From Gnetum montanum (Eukaryota; Streptophyta; Gnetopsida; Gnetales; Gnetaceae), in contig MNCI01036132.1 in assembly GCA_015680685.1 (NCBI GenBank), positions 1,101,621 to 1,152,074 of the forward strand: DNA of 50,454 bases, in the 5' to 3' direction. The position numbers and the translations under genes were made by a program. Below, piece after piece: positions 1 to 9,839 of the stretch. The notes below the pieces were generated by a model. That model searched no databases. It had not been told where the DNA came from and saw only the letters and a list, made by a program, of their open reading frames with translations. The first letter of the stretch is position 1. Every line of letters starts with the position of its first letter.

Positions 1-190
1 CTGAAGGCAATGNCATGATTCATATCTCCCGCGCTGCCAACCCTCATGTTGGGGACAAAAATCCTGAGAAAACGCATTCTCGCGGCCAATCCAGGGCTTC
101 GTTGATTCATATGGCCCCATGGTAACCGCCTAAGGTCAAAAACAGTGATTTCTGCTTAGGTAAGTTTGCCTGAATGGCTGTCCCCCTCCG
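1..190. other. Unplaced GC-richer segment with an N at 13
   Basis: This stretch is visibly richer in G and C than the rest of the window and does not match the corresponding part of copies C or E, although the sequence just to its right (about 200-300) is the tail of element A. No open frame or LTR end is recognisable. The expected polypurine tract and 3' LTR of element A are missing here. It may be another repeat joined to A by recombination, or a contig-end join. Confidence 0.4.
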
Positions 191-299
191 TAGCTCGATA
201 TTATTGGATGGTGAAAATGGGGTTATGCTGCAGTGTGGAATGAAAACAAAACAAAGACACAACATAAAGAATGTACTACAACTACAAAATTTGTAGAAC

Positions 300-3089
300 T
301 CATGTAGTTTGTGGTGGCGGTGGCTCCTCTATTGGTGCTTTCCCTTTGTCTTGTGCTTTAGGCTTTGAGACTTGATGGCATTGAAGTATGGCCTGGAGTT
401 TCTCCTCTTCAATTCAAGAGTCTTGTACCATCCATGCTAATGTTCCAATGTTTGATAGAGTCGACACTTCCCACGGATAGGGTAGTTGCGGAAACATTTG
501 ATTAGCCTTGACATACCAAATAGTAAACACTATATATTCCTCTTCGTAGGCTCTGGATTTATCTTTTTATTCCTAGAAATTCATAAGTTGCTGAGCCAAA
601 TCTGCTGTGACACCTTTTTGGCCTTGGTAGCTTGCCTTTACCACCTCAAGTTTAGAATTTGTGATCTCCAATTTTTCCAATAACTTCTTACATTTTGCAA
701 ATTCTGCTTCATATTTGATGTGGGTGGTTGCTACCTGCTGCTTGAGCTCTATCTTTGAGCACCTTGTTGTTAACATGGCAAGGTTGGCATACCGCAAGTT
801 TGCCAACTCCATGTATTCTATCAAATCCTGAATCTGCAGGTCCTAGTTCTTAACTTCTGCTTGGTGGACAAAGGCATATGTGTCCAATATGGCCTACTAG
901 TCAGTGTGTTGAGCACTGATAGCATTGATGTGGGCCTTGGCCATATGGATCTCCTTCTCAAGGATCTATTTGTACATCCCCACATGATCTCGGAAGTGCT
1001 CCTTTAGCTTTTCATGTAGTTTAGTCTCATTTTTCCACGCTCTTGTTTTAATTGCTTTCTTTTGACGAATTGTGTGTACCTCCCCCATTGAGAGGCTTTG
1101 GTTCTCCCTAGCTAAACGACTTATGTCTTGGTTGACCTGGATGAATTATTCTTGCAACTGATGGAAATGTTCTTCGAGAATGTTCTTTTGCTTTTCTACG
1201 GAGGTCAATTGAAGGTTGTCGATAACCAGTTGCTTATTTTCCTCCTGTAGGGCTTTGAGTGCCTTAATATGTGCATGAGTTTGCACTTGTGTTGTAGAGG
1301 CATCCCAAACAGCCTTCTCTTTTTCAACAAGCACCTTTTTATTCTCCATGATTAGCTTGGTTAGTTGCTTAGTTCTGAAATTATCTAGTTGGTCTATGGG
1401 AACAAATTGCAAAGGGTCCGGCTGTGCTACTTATAGGGCCACGAGTTGCTCTTGTAATTTCTACACTTCAGCTTTAGCATGCTCGGCCCTCACTTCTATT
1501 AAGACCAGTTTCCCCTTCGTGGAAATGAGGTTTGACTGAATTTCCATAACATCCTAAGGGATTTCAAATAGGGACATCATTATTTGCCCTATTTGGAGCA
1601 ATTGATCAAGCACATCCTCATGTTCCGTAGGAGTCATTAAGGTTTCAGCCAAAGTTTGAGCATCCCATGCTCCTATGAGATCTGCCAATGGTACAAAAGA
1701 TACATTGAATGATTCTTTGATGTGGTCTGCGATCACATCTACAGCTCCCATGACATCCTGGTGTTGCATGACCACCACAGTGGCCCCTTCACTAGTTTCT
1801 AATTGTACTTGGAAAGATGTTGCATTTTCTAAGATTTTTTGTGACCAACTACTTTTTCCTCCTCTTGTATGGATCGACACTTTGTCCCTTGTACGATCCA
1901 AAGAAACTTTGGGTTGAATGGCATCATCAATGACATGGAAGAGATTTGCATCATCATGATTTCCCCAACTGACTGTCTCAACGATGGCCCTGAGATGGCT
2001 CATCGATGGTTTGTAGTCTTGCAGTGGTGGCAGCTAATCCTTGCCTATGCTAGGCCCTGCTTCCTGTTGTTGGATGGGTCCTGTACTTGGAGGTTGGCTA
2101 GGTCCTGCAAGTTGAGTTGCAGTTGGTCCAGTCATATGTTCTTCTTCTTCTTTTGGTCCCAGCGTCTCGCCAGTGATTTTCCTTGGAGCTAGCGACTTTA
2201 ACAATTTAGCATATGAAGCAATCTATGCTTTTTGGAGGACATCATTGGTGTACCCCTAGATACCAGCACGTCGACAAAGCTTTCTGACAACACATGGGAA
2301 AGGCAATGCCATCTTCCCTATCTTCCGTTCCTCAAACCGCCTCAGGATCTTCGTTAAATATAGATGGGATAGGTTAGCATTAACCTTTTTCATCAGCACT
2401 GCACATCCTCTAGCTGCATACGTTGACATTATTTTTAAGCCTTTTGTGGGGAAGAGGTAATAAGTTCCAATTTTGAAGTAGATCCTCTCTTCCGTTGTCA
2501 GCTCACCAAATGTCTTATCTCTACCATAAGCCCTTTCCAACCAATCTCATTGCACATCGGGGTTTGAACGGGTGGATAAATGAGTAACCTTGGGCCCTGT
2601 ATTCGGAAGGTTTAATACTTCCAAAATGGCTTGCGTAGAGAAATCAACTGACACACCACAAATATTGATAGTGATGCCTTGCTCTCTGTTGTGCCAAAAC
2701 TAGTACATCTCCCCTAGGTACTAGACACTCCTTTCGAAGAGGGTAGGCCATAAGGGAGACCCCTTGAGGTGATCCCTAATAGCCTCAAAAGCAAACTCTG
2801 CAAAAGATTCAAAGTTCAATTCCACAATCACTACAGCGAATGTGGACTTTTCATGGATGGCCTGAACACAATCTTGGGGCAACGTGAGATTTTGTCCCTA
2901 TTCAGGTGCTACAGTAGCTCCTCCTTCTACCTGTGCAAATTGTATGGTAGGAGGGTCCTCTTGATGAATACTGAATGATTGTTCCTCCTATTCTGTATGT
3001 TGTATGGCAGGATCTTTTCTTCCACCTCTCCTAGGTCATTTTCTTCCACCTTGAGTAGGACCTTCTTTTTGTCCACATTTCGGGGCCAT
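300..3089 (-). pseudogene. ORF2 of element A: plant-transposon-protein-like domain plus long helical region
   Basis: From an ATG at 3089 to a stop at 300 about 925 codons can be followed in essentially one frame, interrupted by roughly a dozen stops. Residues about 150-300 contain blocks I associate with the 'putative plant transposon protein' family of Athila-type elements: VDFSTQAILEVLNLPN, TTEERIYFKIGTYYLFP, KVNANLSHLYLTKIL and ALPFPCVVRKLCRRAG, then AKLLKSLAPRK. The C-terminal two thirds are rich in E, K, Q and L with heptad-like spacing, suggesting a coiled coil. The protein ends KGKAPIEEPPPP. The same ORF occurs in E and, internally deleted, in C. Its biochemical role is unknown; no catalytic motif was seen. 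The start is chosen because MAPKCGQ is shared with E. Confidence 0.75.
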
Positions 3090-3379
3090 TTGCAATCACG
3101 TGGGGTCAAGCATTAGTAAGGCTATTTTTAAAGTTAAGTTATACCTTACTGCTTGCCTTAATTAATTAATTAATTTATCTCTGTGTGATATTGCCTGAAA
3201 GATTGTAATAATGAGTTCATTTTACTTAGGTGGTTTCCAATTTTAATCTCCCGGTGTACCTAAAGGATTAAATGATTTTTTGGCACATTTTATTCTTAAT
3301 TTAAAACTAATTACCCTTAATAATGTCCTTTGGGTGATGAAAAATTTCAAAAAATTTAGGTGCTATTCGGTAGGTGTCC

Positions 3380-3394
3380 CTCCCCCATGACTAA
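3380..3394 (-). promoter_or_regulatory. Internal polypurine-tract-like site (element A)
   Basis: On the minus strand this reads AGTCATGGGGGAGGG. Its first 11 bases are identical to the polypurine tract that directly precedes the 3' LTR of element E. It lies about 290 bases before the ORF2 start. A central PPT used as a second plus-strand primer is possible, as is a relic of an ancestral rearrangement. Confidence 0.45.
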
Positions 3395-3555
3395 GTTGAA
3401 CACTCTGGGTTCAAGCAGGTTCAGAAAAAATTAAAATTAGAGTACCAATGAGCGAGATAGAGGTTGAGAAGCAAAGGTTTCATAGTTGCAAGTCACAGAG
3501 AAAAATTTGAAAAACTCCCCCATGTGAATGGCAAGAAATGATGCTAACTGTTGCC

Positions 3556-3574
3556 GGGGGGTGGGGGGGTGGGG
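3556..3574 (+). other. G-run tract capable of G-quadruplex
   Basis: Runs of six, seven and four G separated by single T bases. It sits just downstream, in the sense of element A, of the internal TATA-like box. E has only one shorter G run at the matching place. Confidence 0.5.
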
Positions 3575-3578
3575 TTGC

Positions 3579-3642
3579 CTATTCATAGGTTTGGAGGGAT
3601 GCGATATCGCATATGATACATCACGTATGTGATATCATGGCC
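3579..3642 (-). promoter_or_regulatory. Internal U3-like module before ORF2 (element A)
   Basis: On the minus strand two GATATC palindrome units (ATGATATCAC and TGCGATATCGCA) are followed by a CCTCCAAA linker and a TATA-like CCTATGAATAGG. The LTR of the same copy has GCGATATCGC units followed after a short linker by TCTATAAATAAGAGG. The same arrangement stands before ORF2 in E. I infer a duplicated core promoter for ORF2; no transcript evidence is available. Confidence 0.5.
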
Positions 3643-4237
3643 TATTGATGTTTAGGCATGAGGGAAAATACCAAATTTTAAAGGTTTTTCTTGGAATCAA
3701 AAGTTGAAATTAGGACATGTGACATATGTTGAGGGGGTTCTAAGGTAATTAGATGGTTTTAAAGGCATGAATAAGTATGATCTGTGGGTTTTATCAATAA
3801 GGACCTTGGGTGGTAGAGAAAAAGGCTATGTAAAGGTACATAGGAACATTGGAATTTGGAGGGATAATAATAATAGGGAAAGAATGTTATGAAAAATAAG
3901 CTGAGGGTAAGAGATGGTAGGTGTGAGTTGTGTCATAAGTAAAGATTACAAAAGATTACACAAGTGGGTCCTCCCCAAAGTAGGTTTCAACCTATAATGC
4001 CCTTGTGTAACCATACTTAAAGTGTTTGTGGGCACTAGAAGGGTTAAATGTAATCCACACTAATTCCAAAAAACACACACATGTAATTATCACCAGAATG
4101 AGGTAAGAATTCTATGTTACACGTGACACAAACCACAATTACATGAATAGTGAGATGAGACGAACTATGGAAAGGGATTGTAGAGATTGGGACATGAGGT
4201 AACTAACCCAGGGCACAGTGATTTCTACGTGTAAAAC

Positions 4238-4534
4238 ATGATTAATGTGTTATTAACCCGTTGTTCCAAGATCAGGACCAAGTCCATTCCTCTAATCAGT
4301 GACATCACATTGTTTCATCCCATGATGAGCAACTATGAGAGTAGCATAACAACAAGGTGTATGATCACTTGGCATTTTATTCAAGGGAGGAGTGATTTTT
4401 GTTTTGTGGCACTTCCTTCTTTTTTTTTTCTCTTTCTCTTTTTTTCGATTGCTGAATTCAAAGAAGCCGCCAACCTTCAGGCATGGGTGCATGTCTTTCT
4501 AGTGGGACCCCCTAGAACAGCATTGGATTTTTGA
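4238..4534 (+). other. Conserved antisense reading frame in the element A spacer
   Basis: A 98-codon frame runs antisense to element A. Its first ~60 residues (MINVLLTRCSKIRTKS..., SDITLFHPMM, MITWHF, QGRSD) are open from the same ATG in E (27867) and C (14964, minus). The C-terminal part differs between copies because of a T-rich tract. No known family is recognised. It may simply reflect sequence shared by the copies. Confidence 0.25.
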
Positions 4535-4638
4535 GTGTCCTTTTGATTACTCTTCCATTTTTCATTAGATCTATAAGGATCTTAGTACAAACACATTGCA
4601 TGATAACTCCCACAGACATCACCAAAGAGAATCCACAA

Positions 4639-4639
4639 N
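4639..4639. other. Single N replacing about 250 bases
   Basis: Compared with element E (about 28323-28555), roughly 250 bases, including the post-gag TATA-like site, are missing exactly at this N. It is probably a collapsed gap rather than one unknown base. Confidence 0.6.
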
Positions 4640-4813
4640 AGTGTTTTATTTGTAGATGTGATTACTTACAAAAGCGTAAAAAGAAAAAAAATACTAAAAA
4701 GAAAAAAATACAAAAAAGAAAAAGATAAAACAAGAAGTTGAAAAATGAAAAACTGGAAATCAAAAATTGAAAAATTAAATAAAATGAAAAATATTTATTA
4801 ATCTTGCTTGTTA

Positions 4814-6796
4814 TTAAAATGGGGGATATCCCCCATAACTAAATGTTTGAGGATAGTAAGGATTAATAAATGGAAGATGAGGATCCTTGCATGTTGGAAA
4901 TATTTGGGCTTGGTCATATTTACCCCATCAGGGTTCACACACTTGGTTATAGTAAGCATAGTGGGGCAATTTATACAATGTAGTTCCCAGATAATGAGTT
5001 GACCCACTATGATATTTGGGATTGTTAGATTGTATGTAAGGATTGGGTTGTCACTCTCCATTCCTATGTTCATTGGGCCGTATTGTTGTTGGAGTGTGAG
5101 TTGGTAGCCCTGATGAAGTAACATGAGGCGTTGGGTTCGAAGATAAGGGTGCACCATAGTGTGGGACTTGTGCTGAGTTGGAGGATGCAGTGGCCTTGGA
5201 ATTATGTTGTCCCTTCTTAGGGTCATTTCTAAAGAAGGGACGCCTTCGATGTTGCTGAGGCCTATCACTACTATTAGTAATATTAGCACAAGTGATGTTT
5301 GGAGGTTGTTGGTATGGTGCAGAATCCTTAGGAATAGTTGGTGGAAATGTGGAAGGAGAGAAAGGATGAAAATGTTGAAAATGAGGAGTAGTGTAAGGTA
5401 CACAAGGCGATGGTTGTGTTGTGGACATGGGCTGATAATATTGAGGAGAATGGTAATGTGGTGAGATAGAGTATGTTGGCCTAGTTGGAGAAACAGGATG
5501 TTAAACTAGATAAGAATTTGGATTCAGATGATAAGAATGGTGTCTCTAGTTTGGGGGTGGTTTCCCCCACGACTGGGATTGTTTCCACTGTGATCAAACA
5601 CAGTATCTCTGTACGAACTCTGGGTGTAACATATTTCCCCAATGCTCATATAAATGTAACAATATTGGGCATTGGCCCTTGGGGTGATCGTACAGGCATA
5701 TGTTACATTCATACATAAGATTGGCAGTTGAGCTATGATTTTCTTTATCCCTTTTTTCTGATTGTCTAATGTTTTATCCTACTTCTTGGGTTGTCAAAAC
5801 TCTATCTCCAATAACATCGATAAATTCTCCATAATTTTTATATGTCCATTCAAATATCTTATTGATCTTTGCCTCAATTTCTTCTAACGATTATTGTCTT
5901 GGCAAAGATTGTTCTTTCTCCTTGTGATTGGTTGATTTCTCCTTTTTATTCTCATGGACCTTTGTTAAGTTGATATTTTGGTCTCGTTGATGTTTTTCAA
6001 CACTCTCCCATCTAGCCAATTCTCCTTATTCTTTTGCTACCTGCTTAATAAGCTCTTGGGCTTGGTGGATTTGTAATTCATATAGTTGACCTTGGGCATA
6101 CATTCCTAAGGTCTCTCTTATTTCATTACGTAGCCCATCAATGATATGGTACATTAGCCTTTCCTCGAAAAACCCATGGCCTGGAAAGTTGTTTAACAGT
6201 GCATAATATCTTTCTAAGGCCATGTCCAAGGGTTCATGTTGTGCTTGTTTCCACTCTTGGATTTGTTTCCTCAAGGATGAAACTCTTGCATAGGTTTGAT
6301 ATCTTTCGTTAAAGAGTTCTACCATTGTTGACCAACGTCGTATTGAATTTGGTTTTAATGATCCATACCATACTTTTTCTTGGCCAACGAGTGTCATAGG
6401 GAAGAGCTTGAGTTTTTTTCAACCATTATCAATGTTGTTCCACATACAAGCATCATAGAAGGCTTGTAAATGTTGATGTAGATCTAAGTCATAGCCTCCT
6501 GAAAAATTGGGAAAGCTGTTTAAATCGAACCTGGGTAGACGACTCTCTTTACGATGTGTATGGGAGATTCAAACAACTTATTGTATTTGCGTTAGGCTTG
6601 TAGTGGCCAGTAGGGGTTCATTGTCATCTTGTAAGTTATGCTTTTGTGCATTGGGATGATGTTGCCTTCGTTCATGTTTATAAGAAATCCCCACTTCAGG
6701 TTGTGTACTCCAATCTTCATTATCATATAATTCGTTGGTTATCCAATGAACCTCCTCACTAGGTGTGGCATTATTGTAATCTTGTAGGAGAGCCAT
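4814..6796 (-). pseudogene. gag-like polyprotein of element A (decayed)
   Basis: The frame starts at an ATG at 6796 (MALLQDYNNAT) and ends with a ...GGYPPF-like tail and stop at 4814, about 660 codons with several stops and at least one frame change. The middle part (6026-6397) matches Ty3/gypsy capsid proteins: LTLVGQEKVWYGSLKP-type block, MVELFNERYQTYARV and MALERYYALLNN. Near 5640-5715 lies a zinc knuckle CX2CX3HX4C followed by HLYEHWG. The rest is proline-rich. No protease or RT follows. The ancestral protein would form the particle shell and bind RNA. The parallel copies in C, E and F support the start and end. Confidence 0.8.
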
Positions 6797-6918
6797 GGTT
6801 GTGAAGTTGTGTGTGAATTTATATGTGACTTTTAATAATTATTTTTTTGTAAAAGATATATTGTTAAGTCCTTTATAGCGACCTTGTATGATATAACTAA
6901 TCTAGATAACTAGCACCA

Positions 6919-6936
6919 TCCTTGGCAACAACGCCA
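6919..6936 (-). promoter_or_regulatory. Primer-binding site, tRNA-Asp type (element A)
   Basis: On the minus strand the sequence TGGCGTTGTTGCCAAGGA stands one base inside the LTR. Plant tRNA-Asp 3' ends pair with TGGCGCCGTTGCCGGGGA; the copy here carries several substitutions. Confidence 0.75.
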
Positions 6937-6937
6937 A

Positions 6938-7720
6938 TGATGAGTGGTGAGGTACCCCTACCTACAACCATACGAATATGAGTGTTACACGTGCGATTTG
7001 GTCAAACTCCATAGATGGACTAGTTGTGGCATCTGGACAATTAGCCTTAGGTCACAGTTCGCTGTCTTCCCACTTGAACTAGTATTAACTTTGTCACGTA
7101 TGGTTTAGTCTAGAGTGAGGTGTATGATGTGTTTTTAATCTAATGCTACTCTTGAAGGAAATGGAAGATAATATTAACTAAGCTAAGGGAGAAAGGGTGA
7201 GAAGGAATCTAAACTAGCCTAAGTATGATGAGAATCTGTTCCTTGACTATCTGTACACATCTTGGACTTCGTGCACAACTACCACTGGGATTACCAAGCG
7301 TAGATCCTAGGTATGCTATTAGGTTACCAAGTAGTCACACTTAAATGCTCGTAATCAAGTCGTACTCATTCCACGTTTTAACATGAGTTTAAGGGTGAGA
7401 GATATTAACTAGGAAAGAAGTAAATAAAAATTAAATAATTAATTAATTAAACTAAGTGAATGCTGCAATGATGAAGTAATCTCGATCTTTATTGTCGGTC
7501 ATGTGCATGTTCAAGTACATCACACTTGAATAAAGGATGCCGTACAATTACAATCACCATACTGCGAGCGTACATGGAGAGGAAAAGAGTTGAGAGAAAG
7601 AAATTAAACACTTAACTAAGAACTACTTACTAACTTTTTAATTGATTTGTCTACCTCTTATTTATAGATGAGGAGATAGGCCGCGATATCGCGTATGCGA
7701 TATCGCGGTCACCCAAATGA
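6938..7720 (-). repeat. 5' LTR of element A
   Basis: Inner end ...CTCATCA matches the LTR ends of C, E and F. In element orientation it begins with two GCGATATCGC palindromes (7681-7708), a TATA box (7659-7666) and a long region corresponding to R and U5. The outer edge is blurred (7711-7727); the bases following belong to an RT reading frame. Confidence 0.8.
7681..7708 (-). promoter_or_regulatory. Palindromic GATATC module in LTR U3
   Basis: A perfect 12-bp inverted repeat, CCGCGATATCGC and its complement, around a 4-base loop. Each arm contains the 10-bp palindrome GCGATATCGC. It lies about 15 bases upstream, in element sense, of the TATA box at 7659-7666. Related units occur in every LTR here, so it is a probable enhancer or protein-binding array; the binding factor is unknown. 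Confidence 0.55.
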
Positions 7721-7724
7721 TGAC

Positions 7725-8620
7725 TCATTAGCCACATTAATGAGACTTATGCATGATGTTTTAGGAGATATTTTTAGCAAATTTTGCATTATTTTCTTTG
7801 ATGATATTATTTTCTACAACTATAATAAAGATGAGCATGTGCAAAACTTAAGGTTGATATGATCGAACTTGCATGAGAATAAATTGATGATTAATGCCAA
7901 AAACATGTTATTTTATGAAGAATAAAATCATCTACTTAGGTCATATTATCTTCAAGAACTAGGTTAAGATGTTAGCAAGCAAGGTCAAGGTAATTAAGGA
8001 ATGGCCTTTACTTAAATGGGGATGAAGTGAAATCTTGTTTTTTTTAGTTTGGCTATTTTCTATAGTAGGTTTATTAGAAATTTTAGCTCTATTTCATGGA
8101 CTATTCTATCTTGTTTATGAAATAATTCATCTTTTGTATGAGATGATGTAAAAGAGAGTTATTTTCAAGCATTGAAAGAGAAGATTTGTAGTGCTTTAAT
8201 TTTGGTAGTTTCAAACTTTTTCAAGATATTTGAAGTAAAGGGGGATGCAATTAAGCTTGTAATTAGAGGTATGATTTTTTAAAAGGACAAAGCTAATTAC
8301 ACTTTTTAAAAAGTTGAATGAATCTAGATAAGAGTATAGTGTATATAAAAATAAATTATAAGCTATACTTCAAGCTATCAAGCATTGTAGATATTACATG
8401 CTAGGATTAGAATTTATTTTGTTAACTAATTATAGGGCACTTAAATTTTTGATTTTTAAAGGAAATTAAGTGCTAAACATATGAAATGGGTAAAGCAATT
8501 GTAATAATTTTATTTCATTTTAAAAAATAAAAGTGACGAGTCAAATTTATCGCCAATGTTTTGTCTAGAGTTTATACTATTCATTCTATTATGGAAGTGA
8601 TGAACCCCCCATTGTTCCAA
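7725..8620 (+). pseudogene. Ty3/gypsy reverse transcriptase-RNase H fragment (decayed)
   Basis: With several frame changes the plus strand reads ATLMRLMHDVLGDIFSKF, then FFDDI at 7794-7808 (the metal-binding RT motif, usually YFDDI), HENKLMINAKN, RFIRNFSSI, SYFQALKEKICSAL, FEVKGDA and finally KHMKWVKQ...KNKSDESN. These correspond in order to RT fingers/palm, connection, RNase H start and the tail before the integrase. The N-terminal RT half was displaced by insertion of element A and is not in the window. It belongs to the same old element as the integrase at 9840-11150. Confidence 0.8.
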
Positions 8621-9839
8621 TTTTTAACTCATTAAAGGATTAACTTTTTATTGTTTACTATTTTACCTTATAAAATATCATCAATTTTTATGATAACTAT
8701 CGATAAGTACTAATTACTTTATTATCTATTTCTTATCGTAGGATACCACTAGAATCAATAGATATCAATAAGATATATATTAGTGTCGTGGATTTCGATA
8801 TGTTCTAAAGGAAAGCATATTGATCTACATAACTAATATCAATTTAAATTAATATCATTAGTCTAGAACTACCTAGACCTTCCATAACTAATATCAATTT
8901 AAATTAATATCATTAGTCTAGAACTACCTAGACCTTCCAAGAATGTAGATATTGATCCATATTGAAGCTACTATGCATATCAAAAATCGATAAAGATAGC
9001 AGTTGTGATATAGATAGATAACATCAAACAAGAAAACTACACCATCCAGAGAATGGAGATATCGATCCATATTGCCAGCATGTCTGGACTCTATGGTTGA
9101 AGGACATCACGAGTGTGATACAATTCGATACAATAGTATCAATCCTGATTGATTCCCTTAATGGAGATCAATATGTCTATGTTGTTAAGTTTTCCTATTT
9201 ATAATGTAAGCTCCTCTAGTATAAAAGGGAGAGCATCACACCCAATGAGGGAGAATCCAAAGGAAACCTAAGGGATTCAATACTTGAAGGGAATACCCAA
9301 AGTTAATACCCAAGAAAACCCATTAAGTTCAAATTAATTTCTCTTGAAGAATTGTTAAGTGAGGATCCGTTGAGCCTTGTCACAACTATAGACCATTGGA
9401 GTCCATTATCAAGCTATTGAGTTTGCTACACTATGGAAACAACAAGGCAAAATCACAGATTAGGTGAAGTCTCCATTGTAATCCTCATAATCTATGCTTG
9501 TATTTATGATTTCAATTTTATTTAATCATTTATTTCCATTTTTGAACTTAAGATTAGAAGTTAGGATGAAGATTTATGTTTTTACTTATGAGTGATAGTC
9601 ATAAGTGTGGGATTTGATTAGATTTGATTCTAATTGTTATTTTTCCTAATGATCTTTTCAACTTTGAGCTACTTCTCCACAAATACAATTCATGGATTAG
9701 TCACAAACAAGGTGACATCTCTACAATGAAGATAATAACAAAGCTAATTATTAAGGTAATTCAACACCAAACTTTGGTTGGCTCGTCAAGAAGTTAAAGG
9801 TTTTTAGTTTTTTTTTCAACTATATCCCAATAATACTAA
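8621..9839. other. Intervening AT-rich sequence between RT and integrase remnants
   Basis: About 1.2 kb that does not read as pol. It contains a 55-bp tandem duplication (8829-8938), several GATATC or GATATT words, and a TATA-like TATAAAAGGG near 9220 preceded by CCTATTTATAA. A solo LTR inserted in the old pol gene is plausible but I could not define its ends. No gene seen. Confidence 0.45.
8829..8938. repeat. Perfect 55-bp tandem duplication
   Basis: Units 8829-8883 and 8884-8938 are identical, each starting ATAACTAATATC and ending TAGACCTTCC. No length variants of the unit were seen elsewhere in the window. Confidence 0.9.

Larger units (their letters stand above)
3090..4813 (-). other. 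Element A spacer between gag and ORF2
   Basis: This non-coding stretch is conserved with the spacers of C and E in the same relative orientation. From the gag side it holds an A-rich tract (about 4680-4740), a poly(A) signal (4645-4650), the N at 4639, a region with a conserved antisense frame (4238-4534), the palindrome-plus-TATA module (3579-3642), a G-run tract (3556-3574) and a PPT-like element (3380-3394). No sense-strand gene is recognisable. Confidence 0.7.
190..7720 (-). mobile_element. Element A: pol-less LTR retrotransposon, left (3') end missing
   Basis: Read on the minus strand this copy has a 5' LTR, a tRNA-Asp primer site, gag, a non-coding spacer, ORF2 and then the sequence preceding the polypurine tract. 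The order and sequence match element E. The 3' LTR is not in the window, and homology to the family stops near 190. It is inserted in the reverse transcriptase region of an older Ty3/gypsy element, whose RT reading frame resumes at about 7725. The exact outer LTR edge is uncertain (7711-7727) because the terminal bases differ from those of the other copies. A single N at 4639 hides a deletion of roughly 250 bases relative to E. Confidence 0.85.

Noticed and set aside
1869-2192. 107-codon plus-strand frame
   Set aside because: Shadow of ORF2 of element A on the opposite strand.
7681-7708. CRISPR-like or terminal inverted repeats of a DNA transposon from the GATATC palindromes
   Set aside because: They lie inside LTRs at fixed distance from the TATA box, with no spacers or transposase.
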